DNA of 64,000 nt, taken from the NCBI GenBank assembly GCA_013398015.1, contig VZRR01006735.1, positions 1 to 64,000 on the forward strand. Direction: 5' to 3'. The DNA comes from Oreocharis arfaki (lineage: Eukaryota; Chordata; Aves; Passeriformes; Paramythiidae). A program made the translations under genes and the position numbers. Each line of letters begins with the position of its first letter. Positions within the stretch are counted from its first letter, which is position 1. This document shows positions 12,147 to 23,305 of this stretch, in pieces. The notes under the pieces were generated by a model. The model was not told the DNA's origin. It made no database searches and saw only the letters and a list, made by a program, of their open reading frames with translations.

Positions 12147-12965
12147 ATAGTAATGAATTTTGGCCTCCAGCCAGCACCTAAATCCATTTCTCCTTTATTA
12201 ATCTGATCATAAGATGTATTATGATCCAGGGGAATCAAGGAGTTCTCAACACCTACCCTTATATCTCACTTCTTGAAGTCATGCGACTGAGAATTTCAGT
12301 GTTTGTTTAAAACTTTTCTCAAATAAGGTGTGAAGCCTGGGATCACTTTAAAGACTCAAAATTTTGCTATCAAGACCAGAAAATTTGCTTTATAAAATGC
12401 TGGGGTTTGAGTGAATGTCACAGTTTCAGGCAGTTTCAGGTGAGGAGTCCACAGCCCCATCAATGCCAAGCCTTCCCTTCTTCTGAGGACATCTTCCCTC
12501 CCTTTTCCCCCTTTCACATCTTAAAGAAATAGCAGAGGAAGCTGGAGCCAGTGCTGCTGTTGCCATCACTGCTCCTGGAATTTCCTTGGCAAGTATGGTT
12601 TTTCTCCTGTTTTTGTCCCTGCTGACTTCATCCTTTCAGCCCCTCTCCTACTTCTGGAGGTCTTGGTGGGCTCCATCCTCCAAAACCTCAACTGGCCTTT
12701 CAGGAAATGTAACATTTCTTCCTGTGAGTCCTCATTTGACACCTTGTGGCTGTTGCTCTTTTCAGTGAAACCAAAAACCCCGATTTATATCACTCCAACT
12801 TATTTCTGACTCCCATAATTAGTTCATCTTGCATTGATGACCACCCATTCTGAATCGTGGATCTCTTGCTGTGACATTCAGTGTATTAAGCTACCCTCTG
12901 ATTCCCAAGGAGTCTCCTGACTTTCCTTAGTGTTTGGGTTTGGACTCTGTCCTGGTGCAGTTTTC
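12147..12965. other. unassigned noncoding sequence
   Basis: No gene or recognised interspersed repeat. A perfect 10-bp tandem pair (cagtttcagg twice) sits at 12421-12440. Confidence 0.5.
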
Positions 12966-13158
12966 ATCAGATTTGGACCAGAGGGTGTTGGACACTGGAA
13001 CAGACTCCCCAGGGAATGGTCACAGCCCCAAGGCTGATGGAATTCAAGGAGTGTTTGGACAAGGCTCTCCCACATGTGGTGGGATGTCCTGTGCAGGGCC
13101 ATGAGTCAGACTCATGATCCTTGTGAGTCCCTTCCAGCTCAGGATATTCTTGGATTTG
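12966..13158 (+). repeat. CR1 LINE fragment
   Basis: Sense CR1-related segment. Positions about 12990-13030 read 'gacactggaacagactcccc' and 'agggaatggtcacagccccaa', matching the CR1 module encoding the end of ORF2 and the start of the 3' UTR. It ends in 'gtcccttccagctcaggata'. The very similar module at 36768-36905 belongs to the same subfamily. Noncoding. Confidence 0.82.
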
Positions 13159-14171
13159 TTGGAGTCAGTCATGGATACGGACAGGACACCTCAGGGTGGA
13201 TCCCTTTCTCTGCTCTCTGGTATTCTGCTGTTTCCTGGCTATCGCTGAGAAAATTGCTCTGCACTAATCTTTTTTTATCAATTGCAGCAGCTTGCTGGGT
13301 TTTCTTCTAAATCTTCCAGATGTCTTTGATCAGCCATGCAAAACACTGAGGTGTTTTTATTTTCTCCTGAACTTTGCTGTTCACTTGAATAAAAAGTGCA
13401 GCCACGCTTGCTTAAGAGGCTTTCTTGAGACAGTACCACCTTCCTTCCTGTCTTATGGACAACATTTTGCCTTTTAATTTCACCAAGGTGAGACCTTGGT
13501 CGGACAGGGTCAGGTGATTTCTGCATTTGGATCCAGTGGGGCAGGGATTTCCAGCCCTAAGCTCCTTGGACTCTGGTACCAAAAATGGATCATAACACCA
13601 CATAGCAGCGAAACAAAAAGCAGTTCACTTCCTGGGTCCATCGTTAAACCCAGACACAATCCCAGGGATTTAGACAATGCTGTCAGCAAGGTGGAGATTG
13701 TTCCTGCCCTGCTCCACCTCCCCAGAGCTCTGGGAACAGCACATAGCAGAATAAGCTGATCTTTATGAGAATTTGCTGGTTGGTTTATTAACTGTTTGGC
13801 AGCCTTCATCTGCCCAAAATGACACTGTAACTTCGAAGAGCATAAAGGAAAACAGAAGAGAGAAAGAAAAGTCTTTGTTGAATCTAATTAGTTGAATCTA
13901 ATCAAGGGCTACAAACACAGCCATGCTCGAATTATAACTGCGTCATTATTTCGTGACTGTAGGGCAGAGTTAAAGAAAGAATATCCTGAATGAACACACC
14001 CTGGGCTGGTTTGGATTTCTTTCCCATTGCAATTTAATTCTCATTTTTCTGACCCTAGCTCCTGGGGCTTGGGATGAGTCCAACATCTTTGTAATGGTGT
14101 TACTCCACCTGCAGCTTCCACTTCAGCCGGGATCTTTGTTTGAAATTGCTTATTTTTCAAAATTGCAGCGA
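13159..14171. other. unassigned noncoding sequence
   Basis: No gene recognised. An imperfect 14-bp tandem pair is at 13877-13904. The short frames present have no family resemblance. Confidence 0.5.
13877..13904. repeat. 14-bp tandem duplication
   Basis: Two adjacent 14-bp units (gttgaatctaatta and gttgaatctaatca) differing at one position. Probably replication slippage; no function is implied. Confidence 0.85.
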
Positions 14172-14262
14172 AATCATGGAATCGCAACGGTTTGGCTTGG
14201 AAGGGACCATAAGGATCATCTCATCCCAATCCCCCCACCATGGTCAGATCAAGTTGCTTAGG
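14172..14262 (-). repeat. CR1 LINE fragment, diverged
   Basis: Antisense CR1 3' end beginning 'aaatcatggaatcgcaacgg', then 'tttggcttggaagggaccat' and 'aaggatcatctcatccc'. Similarity fades after 'atcaagttgcttagg'. More diverged than most copies here, so probably older. Confidence 0.82.
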
Positions 14263-14559
14263 GAGGGCCCCAAAATCCAAAGATCCCCCTCCAGGACCAG
14301 ACCCCACTGTGGAAGAATGGACACACCTGCTCCTTGCAGTGCCCTCTCTTTGCTTCAGCCTTCTGCTATCCTGATGGTTTGGATCTTACTGCACCATCCA
14401 CATCCCCACCTGTCACTAAATCCCACTTTGTGCCTATACTCTGGATAAAAGGGGCAGCAGAAGCATCAGTAGAGCTGTAACTGAGGTCTTAGGCTTCATT
14501 TAGGCCAGTGTCTAGGTTTTAGGACTGGGTCAATCACACAGAGAATACACTGTGATCCA

Positions 14560-14822
14560 CGAGTATAATTTTTGGATACACAGAAAAACCTTATGATGAG
14601 GAGAGTGAACCATTGGAGCGAGTTACCCAAGGAGGTTGTGCAGTCTCCATCCTTGGCAGTTTTGGAGACTGACTGGACAAAGGTCTGAGTTGCGCTCAGA
14701 GGTCGGATTAGGGCTCTCTTGATGCTCCTTTCAGCCCAAGTGGACTTGTTTTTATCAGATAATGCGTTGGAGTTGATGATCTTAGAGGTATTTTCCAACC
14801 TAAAAGATTCTCTGATTCTATA
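14560..14822 (+). repeat. CR1 LINE fragment, diverged
   Basis: Sense CR1 of an older subfamily. It contains 'ggagcgagttacccaaggag', 'gttgtgcagtctccatcctt' and 'gttttggagactgactggac'. It ends 'ttttccaacctaaaagattc' plus 'tctgattctataa', a degraded terminal octamer repeat. About 260 bp, 5'-truncated, noncoding. Confidence 0.85.
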
Positions 14823-15269
14823 ATTTTACAGACCACGTGGCCACCTACAGTTGATGCGCCCTGTGACACCTTCAGCTCAGTCCCTTAATGTGGTGGAGTC
14901 CAGCATAGCAAGTGCATGATCTTCATCTTGTGCTCTGGTCTCAGCTGGGAACTTCCCTGGGCATCTGGGCCTGGAGATCAGGGTTCCCACCCAATGGTGG
15001 CCATCCCATCACTCCTCATTCACAGCTGTCTGAGGCAAGGACAGGGCTGCAAGGAAGAACAGACAGAAATCAAGGGGTCTTCACATCCCAGGGCTGAAGG
15101 TAGTCCTCAAGACGTGTTGGCATGGCATGGAAAACATGGACTGGATGAGCACGGCCTCAAAGATCATGTCAGCATAGCATACATAGCATCGCTCTGGGAT
15201 TTGGGAAGGGAACAAGGCCTGGGAGAGCTCTTACCCTCTTGGGTCAAGCTCTTTGTGTTTTGAAGCAAA
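14823..15269. other. unassigned noncoding sequence
   Basis: Spacer between two CR1 copies that face each other tail to tail. I see nothing further in it. Confidence 0.5.
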
Positions 15270-15372
15270 AGAGAATCCCAGAATGGTTTGGGTTGGAAGG
15301 GACCTTAAGACCACCTCATTCCACTCCTTGCCATAGCAGGGACACCTTCCACTAGACCAGGTTGCTCCAAGG
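15270..15372 (-). repeat. CR1 LINE fragment, 3' end
   Basis: Antisense CR1 tail: 'agaatcccagaatggtttgg', 'gttggaagggaccttaagac', then 'cactagaccaggttgctcc', where it stops. About 100 bp. Confidence 0.92.
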
Positions 15373-15724
15373 AATGTGTGATGGGAATCCATGACATGAT
15401 GCTTAGAGGCTGTCTTCCCTCCCTCAGCAGGAGCATGGCCCTGGGACACTCAGACCTCCAGGGATTGCTCCCACATTGCTGAAAGTGACAAAGCCCATCA
15501 TGAGCAGCAAAAAGAGCCAAAAAACCTTCAATCAGAGAGGTGACCTTGCTGATAACAACAGACCCTGTCTGGGGCTGGGGTGCCCTGGAGGAGGGCAGAG
15601 GGTATCATGGGCTGAAGAGGAGCCAGCAGTGCTGTGCCTTTTGTGAGCAAAACACACATGAGGCTTGCAGGAAAGCATGCAGAGTTATCCATCTGCTCCG
15701 CACAGCTCCAGGAAGACCTCGGCT
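15373..15724. other. unassigned noncoding sequence
   Basis: No gene or repeat recognised between the preceding short CR1 and the older CR1 that follows. Confidence 0.45.
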
Positions 15725-16200
15725 GGATATTGAATCCAGCTTTTGGCACCGCACTTGAGAAAAGATGCGGAGTCCTTGGAGAGGATCCAGGGGGGAAGAA
15801 CAAAGAGGAACAGAGCTCTAGAAAACATGACCTGCGAGGAGACACTGAGAAATTTGGGGTTGTTTAGTCTAGAGAGGAGAAAACGGAGGGAAAAATATGA
15901 TAACAGCTTTCAAGTATTTTGGATTTCCCCACTGGATGGGAGATAGGAAGCAGTTCCTCTGTGCCTGCTGGGGCCAGCAGATAAAGTGATTAGGTTGAGG
16001 GCAAGGGTGACCAAGGTCAGACTTCGGGAAACATTTTCCAAGGGCGAGAACCAGGATTCCTGGTGTGGGAGGAGGTGGAAACTCCATCACCGGAGGTTTT
16101 CAAGAACAAGTTATTTAGCCATGTGTCTGGACAGACTGGAGGATGAGAAGACTGGCAAGGATAAGACCTCTTGGAGTTTCTCTGGCCAACCCTGTCCCAT
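15725..16200 (+). repeat. older CR1 subfamily copy, ORF2 3' end and 3' UTR
   Basis: About 475 bp in sense orientation. It preserves the order of a CR1 ORF2 end: a diverged stretch with 'ctagaaaacatgacctgcga', then 'gaaatttggggttgtttagt', 'ctagagaggagaaaacggag' and 'gataacagctttcaagtatt', and later 'actccatcaccggaggtttt'. The wording 'ggggttgtttagtctagaga' belongs to an old subfamily shared widely among birds and reptiles, from general knowledge. Stops and indels leave no usable frame. Confidence 0.82.
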
Positions 16201-18285
16201 ATGAATTCCTTCTAGCTTTGTCCATGTGGACTTCTAAAAGTGCCGGAGAATCATCCTATCTGCTGGAAATCACATCAACAGCTTCTTCCACTTCTCACAT
16301 AAGTGCTACCCCAGCAGCTCTGAAGAAGAAGTGAGGACAGGGCTTCCCAAAGCACCAATCTTTGGGCCACCTGCAGTCAACATCTCCAGGCAGGAATGCT
16401 GAGGCTTGCAGGGAAGCTGGACGCTGCCGCTGCACAGCCGGGTGTTGGAGGAAAACAGTCGTGTCAGAGGCGGGAGGTGCTGTGGGTGGTTTCATTGTAG
16501 TTGTTTTAGTAATTTATGGCTGGTGAGCCTGGAGTCTGGGAGGAGTGTTCCTTTTTATGCTCTTTTGAATAAATCCAAATAAATAAATTCAGGGAGAATC
16601 TCTTAGGCAACCAGGGCCCGGCCAGCATATAGCTGTTAAGATTAATATCTGCCTGTTGGACTGTGCCAGAGGACCAGAGAGGGAGCTGGCAGGGATCTCA
16701 AAGCACTTTGTAGAATGTGTTGGAAAGTCTGGCGAGTTATGTGGTGCTCCGGTGGGAGCTGAGGCGTTGGGCAAAACCGGTCCTGGCGGAGCGTGAAATA
16801 CGGGACGTTCCAGCCCAGAGTGTTTACCTTGAGCGTTTCTGAAAGGAGAGGACATCCCAGCTGGGAAAGTCACACTGCTTTGCTCAGCCCTTGAAATGCC
16901 ACCGTTATGTGGGCTGGGGGGACATCATCCCCCTCTATCCCTTTGGATGTGCTGAGAAGGGGAGTGAGAGATAAACCAGGCAGTCCCAGTCTCACTGCAT
17001 CCCCACCATGGTTTTAGCAGATGGAGGAGGACACCAAGGGTTGAACACAGCAGCCAAAAGACCAAATTCTTTTGGAGAGGAACAGGGTCCTGCCAGTAAA
17101 ATGTCACCGCCCAGCTGAAGCAGTGACAGAATAATGGATAAGGGTGAGCCCCGAGGAAATTTTGGATGCTGAACGCTCTCAGACGCTGTGTTCAATAATT
17201 TTATGACATGGGTGTTCAGGGGAGTTTCTCCCGGAAACATTTGTTTTATAAATGGCTCATTTTCTAATTACATTCTGCAGGGCTGAGCAGCAACAAGAAA
17301 AAGGAAGGGGGAAAAAAGAAATAAAGGGAGGGCCACGAGTCCTGCCAAAGCTGGCTTGACGCACGCTCGCTGCAGCTTTCACTTTGATGTGAATCAGAAA
17401 CATCCCCCAAAAAGCAAGTGATAGCCCTGGAGGGAGATCTCCCACACAGGGAACCCTGCACCTGTGGGACCAGGAGCAGTGGGGTGGCCGAGATGGCTTT
17501 AACAGGGAGTGCCCATGGTAGGGGGTCCTCACTGCGGGCGGTCACCGGCTGCTCTCCACAGGCGTCCCAGCGAGCCTGGTTCCCTCCCACACAAACCATC
17601 TCTGTGGTCTCCTTGCTCTTGATTGAAGAGGGCATTTGCAAATGAATCCCATTGTTGGGGCGGTGAAGGAAGAGTTAACCACTTCCTTCCAAAAAAAACC
17701 AAGGAAAAGGCCACCGTTTCCTGACACGGGGCCAGATGAGCCGAGCCGAACGGCAGGAGATGGCGGGGTGACCCTCACCCATCCCCTTCAAAGGAGCAGG
17801 GAGAGGTTAGAGCTGTGCTGGCCCCAACCACCTCCTTCCAGCCCTTAACAGAGGAGTTTTTGGCTCGGTGCTGAGAGGCCAGGTACCCCGCAAAGCCAGG
17901 AACGAGCAGCTTTAAAGGATGGGGGAAAGAAGGGAGGTGAAGGACACGGCCCGTCTTCCCGCTGGAAGGGAATCTGGTGGCCACATGTATCCGCGTCCTC
18001 CGGCTTGATGATGATGATGAAAGATGTCATGCTAGGAAACTCTGGAGATCAGAGGCACGCGGACCACATACCGGCATTTCAACACGAGAACACAGCTCCC
18101 AGCGCCTGCCCAACCTCGGAATTTGCACCTTGTAACACTAGGAACGGACATCTGTAGACGAAAGGAAACCCCTGGTGTACACACGGGTTTTATGGAGCAA
18201 AGGGGGGGGCTCTTTCATCCCTCCAACGCTGCCCTGCTGCCAGCTCTTCCCTGTTGGATGAGAAATCCAAGTTTTAGCAGCACTG

Positions 18286-18345
18286 GTGTGTGTGTGTGTG
18301 TGTTTGTGTGCGTGCCTACGTGCATGGGTGCACGCGTGTGTTATT
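18286..18345. repeat. TG microsatellite with alternating purine-pyrimidine flank
   Basis: A TG run of about 14 units, interrupted once by TTT, continues into 'gtgcgtgcctacgtgcatgg' and 'gtgcacgcgtgtgt'. Much of the 60 bp alternates purine and pyrimidine, the pattern that favours left-handed DNA in vitro. Confidence 0.85.
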
Positions 18346-18491
18346 CTGGGATTAGGAATCTTTTCCAGGCTCAGCAACAAAGGGTGGCACATGGCAGCTA
18401 TTGTCCTCGCTCAGCCAGGGTGAAGTCGGGGGAGGTCACAGATGTCCTGACCATATTTAGCTCTCAGAACAGGATTCATTTAGTTTAGCTG

Positions 18492-18511
18492 ATTTTTTTT
18501 TCTTCCTTTCT

Positions 18512-18542
<31 letters not shown>

Positions 18543-18548
18543 CCTCTC
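18492..18548. repeat. T-rich simple repeat
   Basis: A pyrimidine tract that becomes about 30 uninterrupted T residues. It is the longest homopolymer in the window and a likely site of sequencing length error. Confidence 0.92.
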
Positions 18549-19190
18549 TAAGGAAGAAATTGCTCGCTGGCTGACAGGGAATGAAAGTCACAAGTTTCAG
18601 GACCAGTAAAGTTGTTGCTCATCCTGGAGAAAGTCTCAAGAAATGGCTTTTTCTCAGGGAAAGGGCAAGACCCTGGTGCTCACCAGAGCCAGTCTGGTTC
18701 ACTGGTCACCTTTGATGAATGAGGGAGCTGTTTCATAGAAAATCAGGAATTTTGGCTGGGCCCTTTCTGAGCAAGCACTGCCATCTTCTCCTGACCCTTC
18801 ATTCACGTGGGGGGACAGCACTCCCCAGAGCAATTCCTTCTACCAGCTGTTTGCAAGCCTGCCCCCTTAATGAAAATAAGAGGGAGGAAAAAAAATCCCC
18901 AACCCAGTGACCCTCCTTCTCCTTGCCAGATGAGCTGTTCCTCAGAAACACCTGTCTGCTAAATTAGAGTGGGAATTGTAAACGCCAAGCGCAGCATATT
19001 TTCCTTCGCCACCAATATATTGAAGTTGCATATGGTGCCCTGGGGGAAAGGGGATTGTTTCAAGTCAGATTTTCAAATCGTGAGCAAATCCTTGGGAGAG
19101 AGATTCACTGATTTACAGCGGAGCTTGAGAACGTATCACCATCCCATGCTTCCAGTGAGGAAAACACAGAGCAGAAGCTGGGGGTATTCA

Positions 19191-19241
19191 CCAGGACCAG
19201 GACCAGGACCAGGACCAGGACCAGGACCAGGACCAGGACCA
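19191..19241. repeat. (CCAGGA)8 hexanucleotide array
   Basis: Eight perfect CCAGGA units plus a partial ninth. One plus-strand frame reads as a Pro-Gly dipeptide run inside a 110-codon frame (18969-19301). The peptide on either side has no recognisable domain, so coding is not supported. The perfect units suggest a young or actively slipping array. Confidence 0.95.
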
Positions 19242-20261
19242 CCTTTCTGGCCAGGTCGGTGCAGAGGAGGATGGTACCAAACAAACAGAGGCTGGAATTA
19301 GAACCGGGGTGATTTCCAACTCAAACACATGTGAATTTTAATCATTATAAATTAAAACCCAGGAGGGGTCCCCTCTGCATTCAGGTGTTTTAGGGTTGAA
19401 GGGCCAGGGAAAGGCTTTAGCCACACGCAAATTGCCAGCCCTGGTGGGAAGGGAAGAGAAGTAGCAGAGAAACCAAGGGGTGGTTTAATGGCCTCTTTTT
19501 TGTCCCCTTTTCCCTGTCCCCATAAGTGATGAGTCTGACCAGCCCCACCACCCCAGAGATGGGAATTCCCATCTAGGAGCCATGCAGGAACCCTTAACAC
19601 ACACACCAGCACACACACATAAAGGCAAAGTGACTGAGGCTTTTGAGTCATTCCTGAATAAATGTTAATGCAAATAAAAAGCATTTAGGTAAGTGTTTTG
19701 TCGTTGGGTCCCTTCCTGGCTGGAGTAAGTGATTGTTCCAGATTTATGCACTACGTGTTGTTTTTCTTGGCACTTTGCGCAGCGCCGTGGTCTCCGAAGG
19801 CTTGCAATTTTAGGGATACATTTTTTGATATTTAAAGAGAGCCTTTTGGCTGAATTCCACATACTGCCTACAGTCACAGATGCTAAAACTTCTTTCCAGT
19901 GACTGCCACTAATCAGGCAACACCTTTGTGCTTAACATCTTGCCCTCGAGTTGACCCAGGGACCAATGGATCCCCATTCCCGCACGCTGAGGTTGTGGCT
20001 TCCCCAAAAAATGGTGTGTGGATAAGTCCAGTAAAACTGGAGCAGCTGGAAAGCCGCTGCCTCTAACAGGTACTGGCCGCAAGAGTTCAATAAAAAATAA
20101 TAATTATTCAACAACAAAAAAATCGATATGGGTTATTCAGTGAAAAAGAGAGCAAATACCTATATATGTATTTATATGTATAAAACGAGGAAATGAATTT
20201 TTTTTTGAGTGGTGTGGGACATTGGCGGGGCTCAGTGGAAGGGAATAACTGAAAGGCAGCA

Positions 20262-20371
20262 TGGAATTGTAGAATCATAGAATCATCTAAGTTGGAGAAG
20301 CCCTCTAAGATCGTTAAGTCCAACCATTGACCCAGCATGGCCAAGCCCGCCACTAAACCGTGTCCCTAAGT
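20262..20371 (-). repeat. CR1 LINE fragment, distinct subfamily
   Basis: Antisense CR1 3' end with two octamer units ('tagaatcatagaatcatc'), then 'taagttggagaagccctcta', 'agatcgttaagtccaaccat' and 'gccaagcccgccactaaacc'. The 'ccactaaaccgtgtcccta' wording separates it from most other copies here; the diverged copy at 28393 shares the same 'ccaccactaaac' signature. Noncoding. Confidence 0.9.
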
Positions 20372-21298
20372 AGTGATATAATAATAATACAACAACATAA
20401 TATAATCTATTGGAAAGTATTATAATAATGCATAATAACATAATATAGGATAATATGTGGAGTGTAATAAAGGTAGAGATGAATCAAGGGAAGGACAGGT
20501 ATTTTCAGTTATCTCTAAAAATGGCGTAACAGATTCTTTTTTAAGTTTTAGTCTGTTAAAAGAACTTCATGTGTCAAGCCCAGGCATTCGTGTCCCTGTC
20601 AAAGCCTCCAAGGGGAAGGAGCAAACACGGATGCTGCTCCCACCTATCCCTGCTCCCAGGGCCAGGCCACGCTGCTCCATCCGCTCATTACCAACCCCGC
20701 TAATTTTATTCCTGATTATTTACGTTTTTTCACGAGCGGCCATTAAATGTTCATTTGTTAAAGGCTTAACACATTCCATTACACCACAAAATTTATATTT
20801 GTAACAAAACGACGTCTCAGAGTGATTCAGAATTAAATTAATGTGACACGGACTATTTATCAATATGGCAGCTGGGCTGCTCGGGAACGAGGGATGATTT
20901 AGTGGCCTGGATGTGTGCAAACCTATGGGCTCTGCCCTGGTGTTTCTCTCATACTGCAGAGAAACTGATAAAATAATCCTCCAAAGTACCTCGACATATG
21001 GTTTAGATCATCAAAGAGAAAAATACTTGTAAAAGCACAAAGAAGGAAACCAATAAACATGTACATCTTACCAGTTAACTCCCTCTGTAGGAAATGTAAA
21101 CCATGAAGGATGGTGGGGTTTGAGTCAAATTCTGTCATTTGTGTATTTTTTTAATTACAGTAACATGCTGGCTTAAATTACAGCGTGTCCATGCAGACAG
21201 TGGCAGTGCAGGGAGGAGGCAGGAGCTGGTGCAGATCAGCAGCTGATTTACACCAGCAGATGACTGAGCCCGTTCCGGCCGCTGCCCCTCCAAACCTG
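20372..21298. other. unassigned AT-rich noncoding sequence
   Basis: The first 90 bp (20372-20460) are almost entirely A, T and 'ataata' motifs next to the CR1 3' end. A segment at about 20690-20880 is unique-looking, AT-rich and contains a few retained CpGs ('cacgagcggcc', 'aaacgacgtctc'). It resembles conserved noncoding elements in texture only. Confidence 0.4.
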
Positions 21299-21350
21299 GA
21301 ATGGAATGGTTTGGGTTGGGAGGCACTTTTAGAGGTCACCTGGTCCAAAC
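21299..21350 (-). repeat. CR1 LINE fragment, short
   Basis: About 50 bp of antisense CR1 3' end: 'ggaatggaatggtttgggtt', 'gggaggcacttttagaggtc', then 'acctggtccaaacctg'. The octamer repeat is degraded to one unit. Confidence 0.75.
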
Positions 21351-22639
21351 CTGCGTGGGTTTGTCACTCTCCCAGGCCTCACTGGGTTGTTTTTGCTAAA
21401 AAGAAGAAATTCATGCTGCAGTGCTAAGTTTTGCAGCCTTTTAATGTTTTTAAATAAGCACGGTTTCCTTGTGTGTAAGATTTAATGTTTCTTTTTAGAG
21501 AGGAGCAAGGCTAAAATCAACCTGTGTAGCGGCAGATTCACAGCAACACTTGTCAAGCATTTTATCAGCCTCCTATTTTTAAAAATTTTTATTTCTTTTT
21601 GAAAAGAAATTGAAGGTCTTCATATGCTTGTGATTTGCTCCACCACGTACCAGACTTGAAGTAGTGATATAGACTAAGCATGCTATGATTATTTTTCAAT
21701 AAGAGATCAATTTTGGCAACACAGCATTAAGTCAGCAACCTATTTTCAAGTGTGCAACGAAGTAAAACTAAAACTCTGCCTGCATTTATTTGTATATTCC
21801 AGCACCAAATTAAAGCAGGAAATTAGGTGAAGCACATCAAGACACCTGAGGCTGTGTACTACACCACACCTGAATTAAGATTATCCTGAACTTTCCAAAA
21901 TAAACTGGATGATTGCCAAACATATACCAGATTTCAAGTGTCAGACAATGTTCATAGTAGAGATGAGTTCAGGAACCGATAAATCTTCCCTCTGGTGGAA
22001 TTCTCTTTATTTTCCCATATCTTTTTAGCCACGTGGAAATTATTCTCACTTTTGAATGTCAATGTGTTGGAAGATCTGCTTTGCCATGATGTGCTTCAAA
22101 TACTTTTTACTCCTTTGAAGGAGTATCTAGAATTCTTCATGGGTAAATGAGCCATTTCCCAATGACTTTCTCTGGATTCTTTTGTATTTTGTCATGTCAA
22201 ACTTTGTGGTTATAGCAGTGCAGGAGTTATTTATGGCTTCCCTGAACACCCTCCATTTCCTAGAAGACAATGTCTGTCACCTGCAGCAAGCAGGGAAATT
22301 TATGGAGCACATCCCAAGCTCCATTTGTGATGATGTCACTCTCTCTAAATGGAATGACTCCTCCACTTATTGTCAATATTTCAAATGGGAAGTACCAAGC
22401 TCGACCTTAAATGGATTCCACTTGGGTTTCTCCCTCATCAATCACATAGATAAGCTCCATCATTTTGTTATCCCACAGTCTCAGTCTTCTGGAATAAAGG
22501 AATGGGATTTCTTCCGGCTCCGTTCTGCACATTTCAGTCTGAGCTCGGCCATGGAACTCCTCCTTTGTACCCCTCCATTGCACCCCAAATCCCAGCACAG
22601 ATCCAGGATGAGAGCCCAGACCTCACAGGGACCCCACCA
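21351..22639. other. unassigned AT-rich noncoding sequence
   Basis: AT-rich unique sequence. A 202-codon frame begins at 22182 and runs into the CR1 copy downstream. Its C-terminal quarter is CR1-derived and the remainder has no domain I know, so I do not treat it as a gene. Confidence 0.45.
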
Positions 22640-23010
22640 CATGTTTTACCCTGGAGAAAAGGAGGCTCAGGGGGGCCCTCCACAACTCCCTGGCAGGAGG
22701 GTGCAGCCGGAGGGTGGTTGTGCTCTTCTCCCAGGGAACAAGGGACAGGACAAGAGGAAATGGCCTCAAGTTGTACCAGGGGAAGTTTAGGTTGGATATT
22801 AGGAAAAAAATTGTCATGGAAAGGGTTGTAAAACATTAAAACAGACGGGGCAGTGCTGGAGTCAGTGTCCCTGGAAGCGTTCAAAACACATGTGGATGTG
22901 GCACTTGAGGACATGGTTTAATTGTGACCATGGGGGTGGTGCTGCACTGATGGCTGGACTTGATTATCTCAAAGGTCTTTTCCAACCTTAACAATTCTAT
23001 GATTCTGTCT
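22640..23010 (+). repeat. CR1 LINE fragment, ORF2 end and 3' UTR
   Basis: About 370 bp in sense orientation. It opens with 'ctggagaaaaggaggctcag', the CR1 ORF2 region encoding the EKRRLRG motif (here diverged to EKEAQGG). It then reads 'gaacaagggacaggacaaga', 'gtttaggttggatattagga', and ends 'ttccaaccttaacaattc' plus 'tatgattctgt'. The 3' end is nearly intact. Stops and indels remove any coding function. Confidence 0.93.
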
Positions 23011-23098
23011 CTTGTCTGCTTGTTTTCAGCAGGTTTAATTGCATCTGGTAACTAAAGAAGCTGCTTTTAGAACAGCCTTGTCTTTGATTTTTAATATC

Positions 23099-23305
23099 AT
23101 GGAATCCCAGAATGGTTTGGGTTGGAAAGGACCTTAAAGCTCATCTCACTCCACCCCCTGCCATGGGCAGGGACACCTTCTGCTATCACAGGTTGCTCCA
23201 AGCCTTGTCCAACCTGGCCTTGGACACTTCCAGGGATCCAGGGGCAGCCACAGCTTCTCTGGGCACCCTGTGCCAGGGCCTCCCCACCTTCACAGGGAAG
23301 AACAT
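23099..23305 (-). repeat. CR1 LINE fragment, 3' end
   Basis: Antisense CR1 beginning 'atggaatcccagaatggttt' and continuing through 'gccatgggcagggacacctt', 'gttgctccaagccttgtcc', 'cagccacagcttctctgggc' and 'accttcacagggaagaac'. About 205 bp and well conserved. It lies tail to tail with the preceding plus-strand copy, only about 90 bp away. Confidence 0.95.

Larger units (their letters stand above)
16201..20261. other. unassigned noncoding sequence with several simple repeats
   Basis: A 4 kb CR1-free stretch. It holds the TG tract, the long T tract and the CCAGGA hexamer array listed separately, and a short gat repeat near 18008. Unique AT-rich segments at about 16500-16650 and 17150-17280 are unassigned. 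No exon is supported. Confidence 0.45.

Noticed and set aside
18969..19301. Pro-Gly repeat protein encoded by the CCAGGA array
   Set aside because: The flanking peptide has no signal or domain, and the repeat is a typical intergenic microsatellite.
22182..22790. 202-codon plus-strand frame as a possible gene
   Set aside because: The C-terminal portion is CR1 sequence and the N-terminal portion has no family resemblance.
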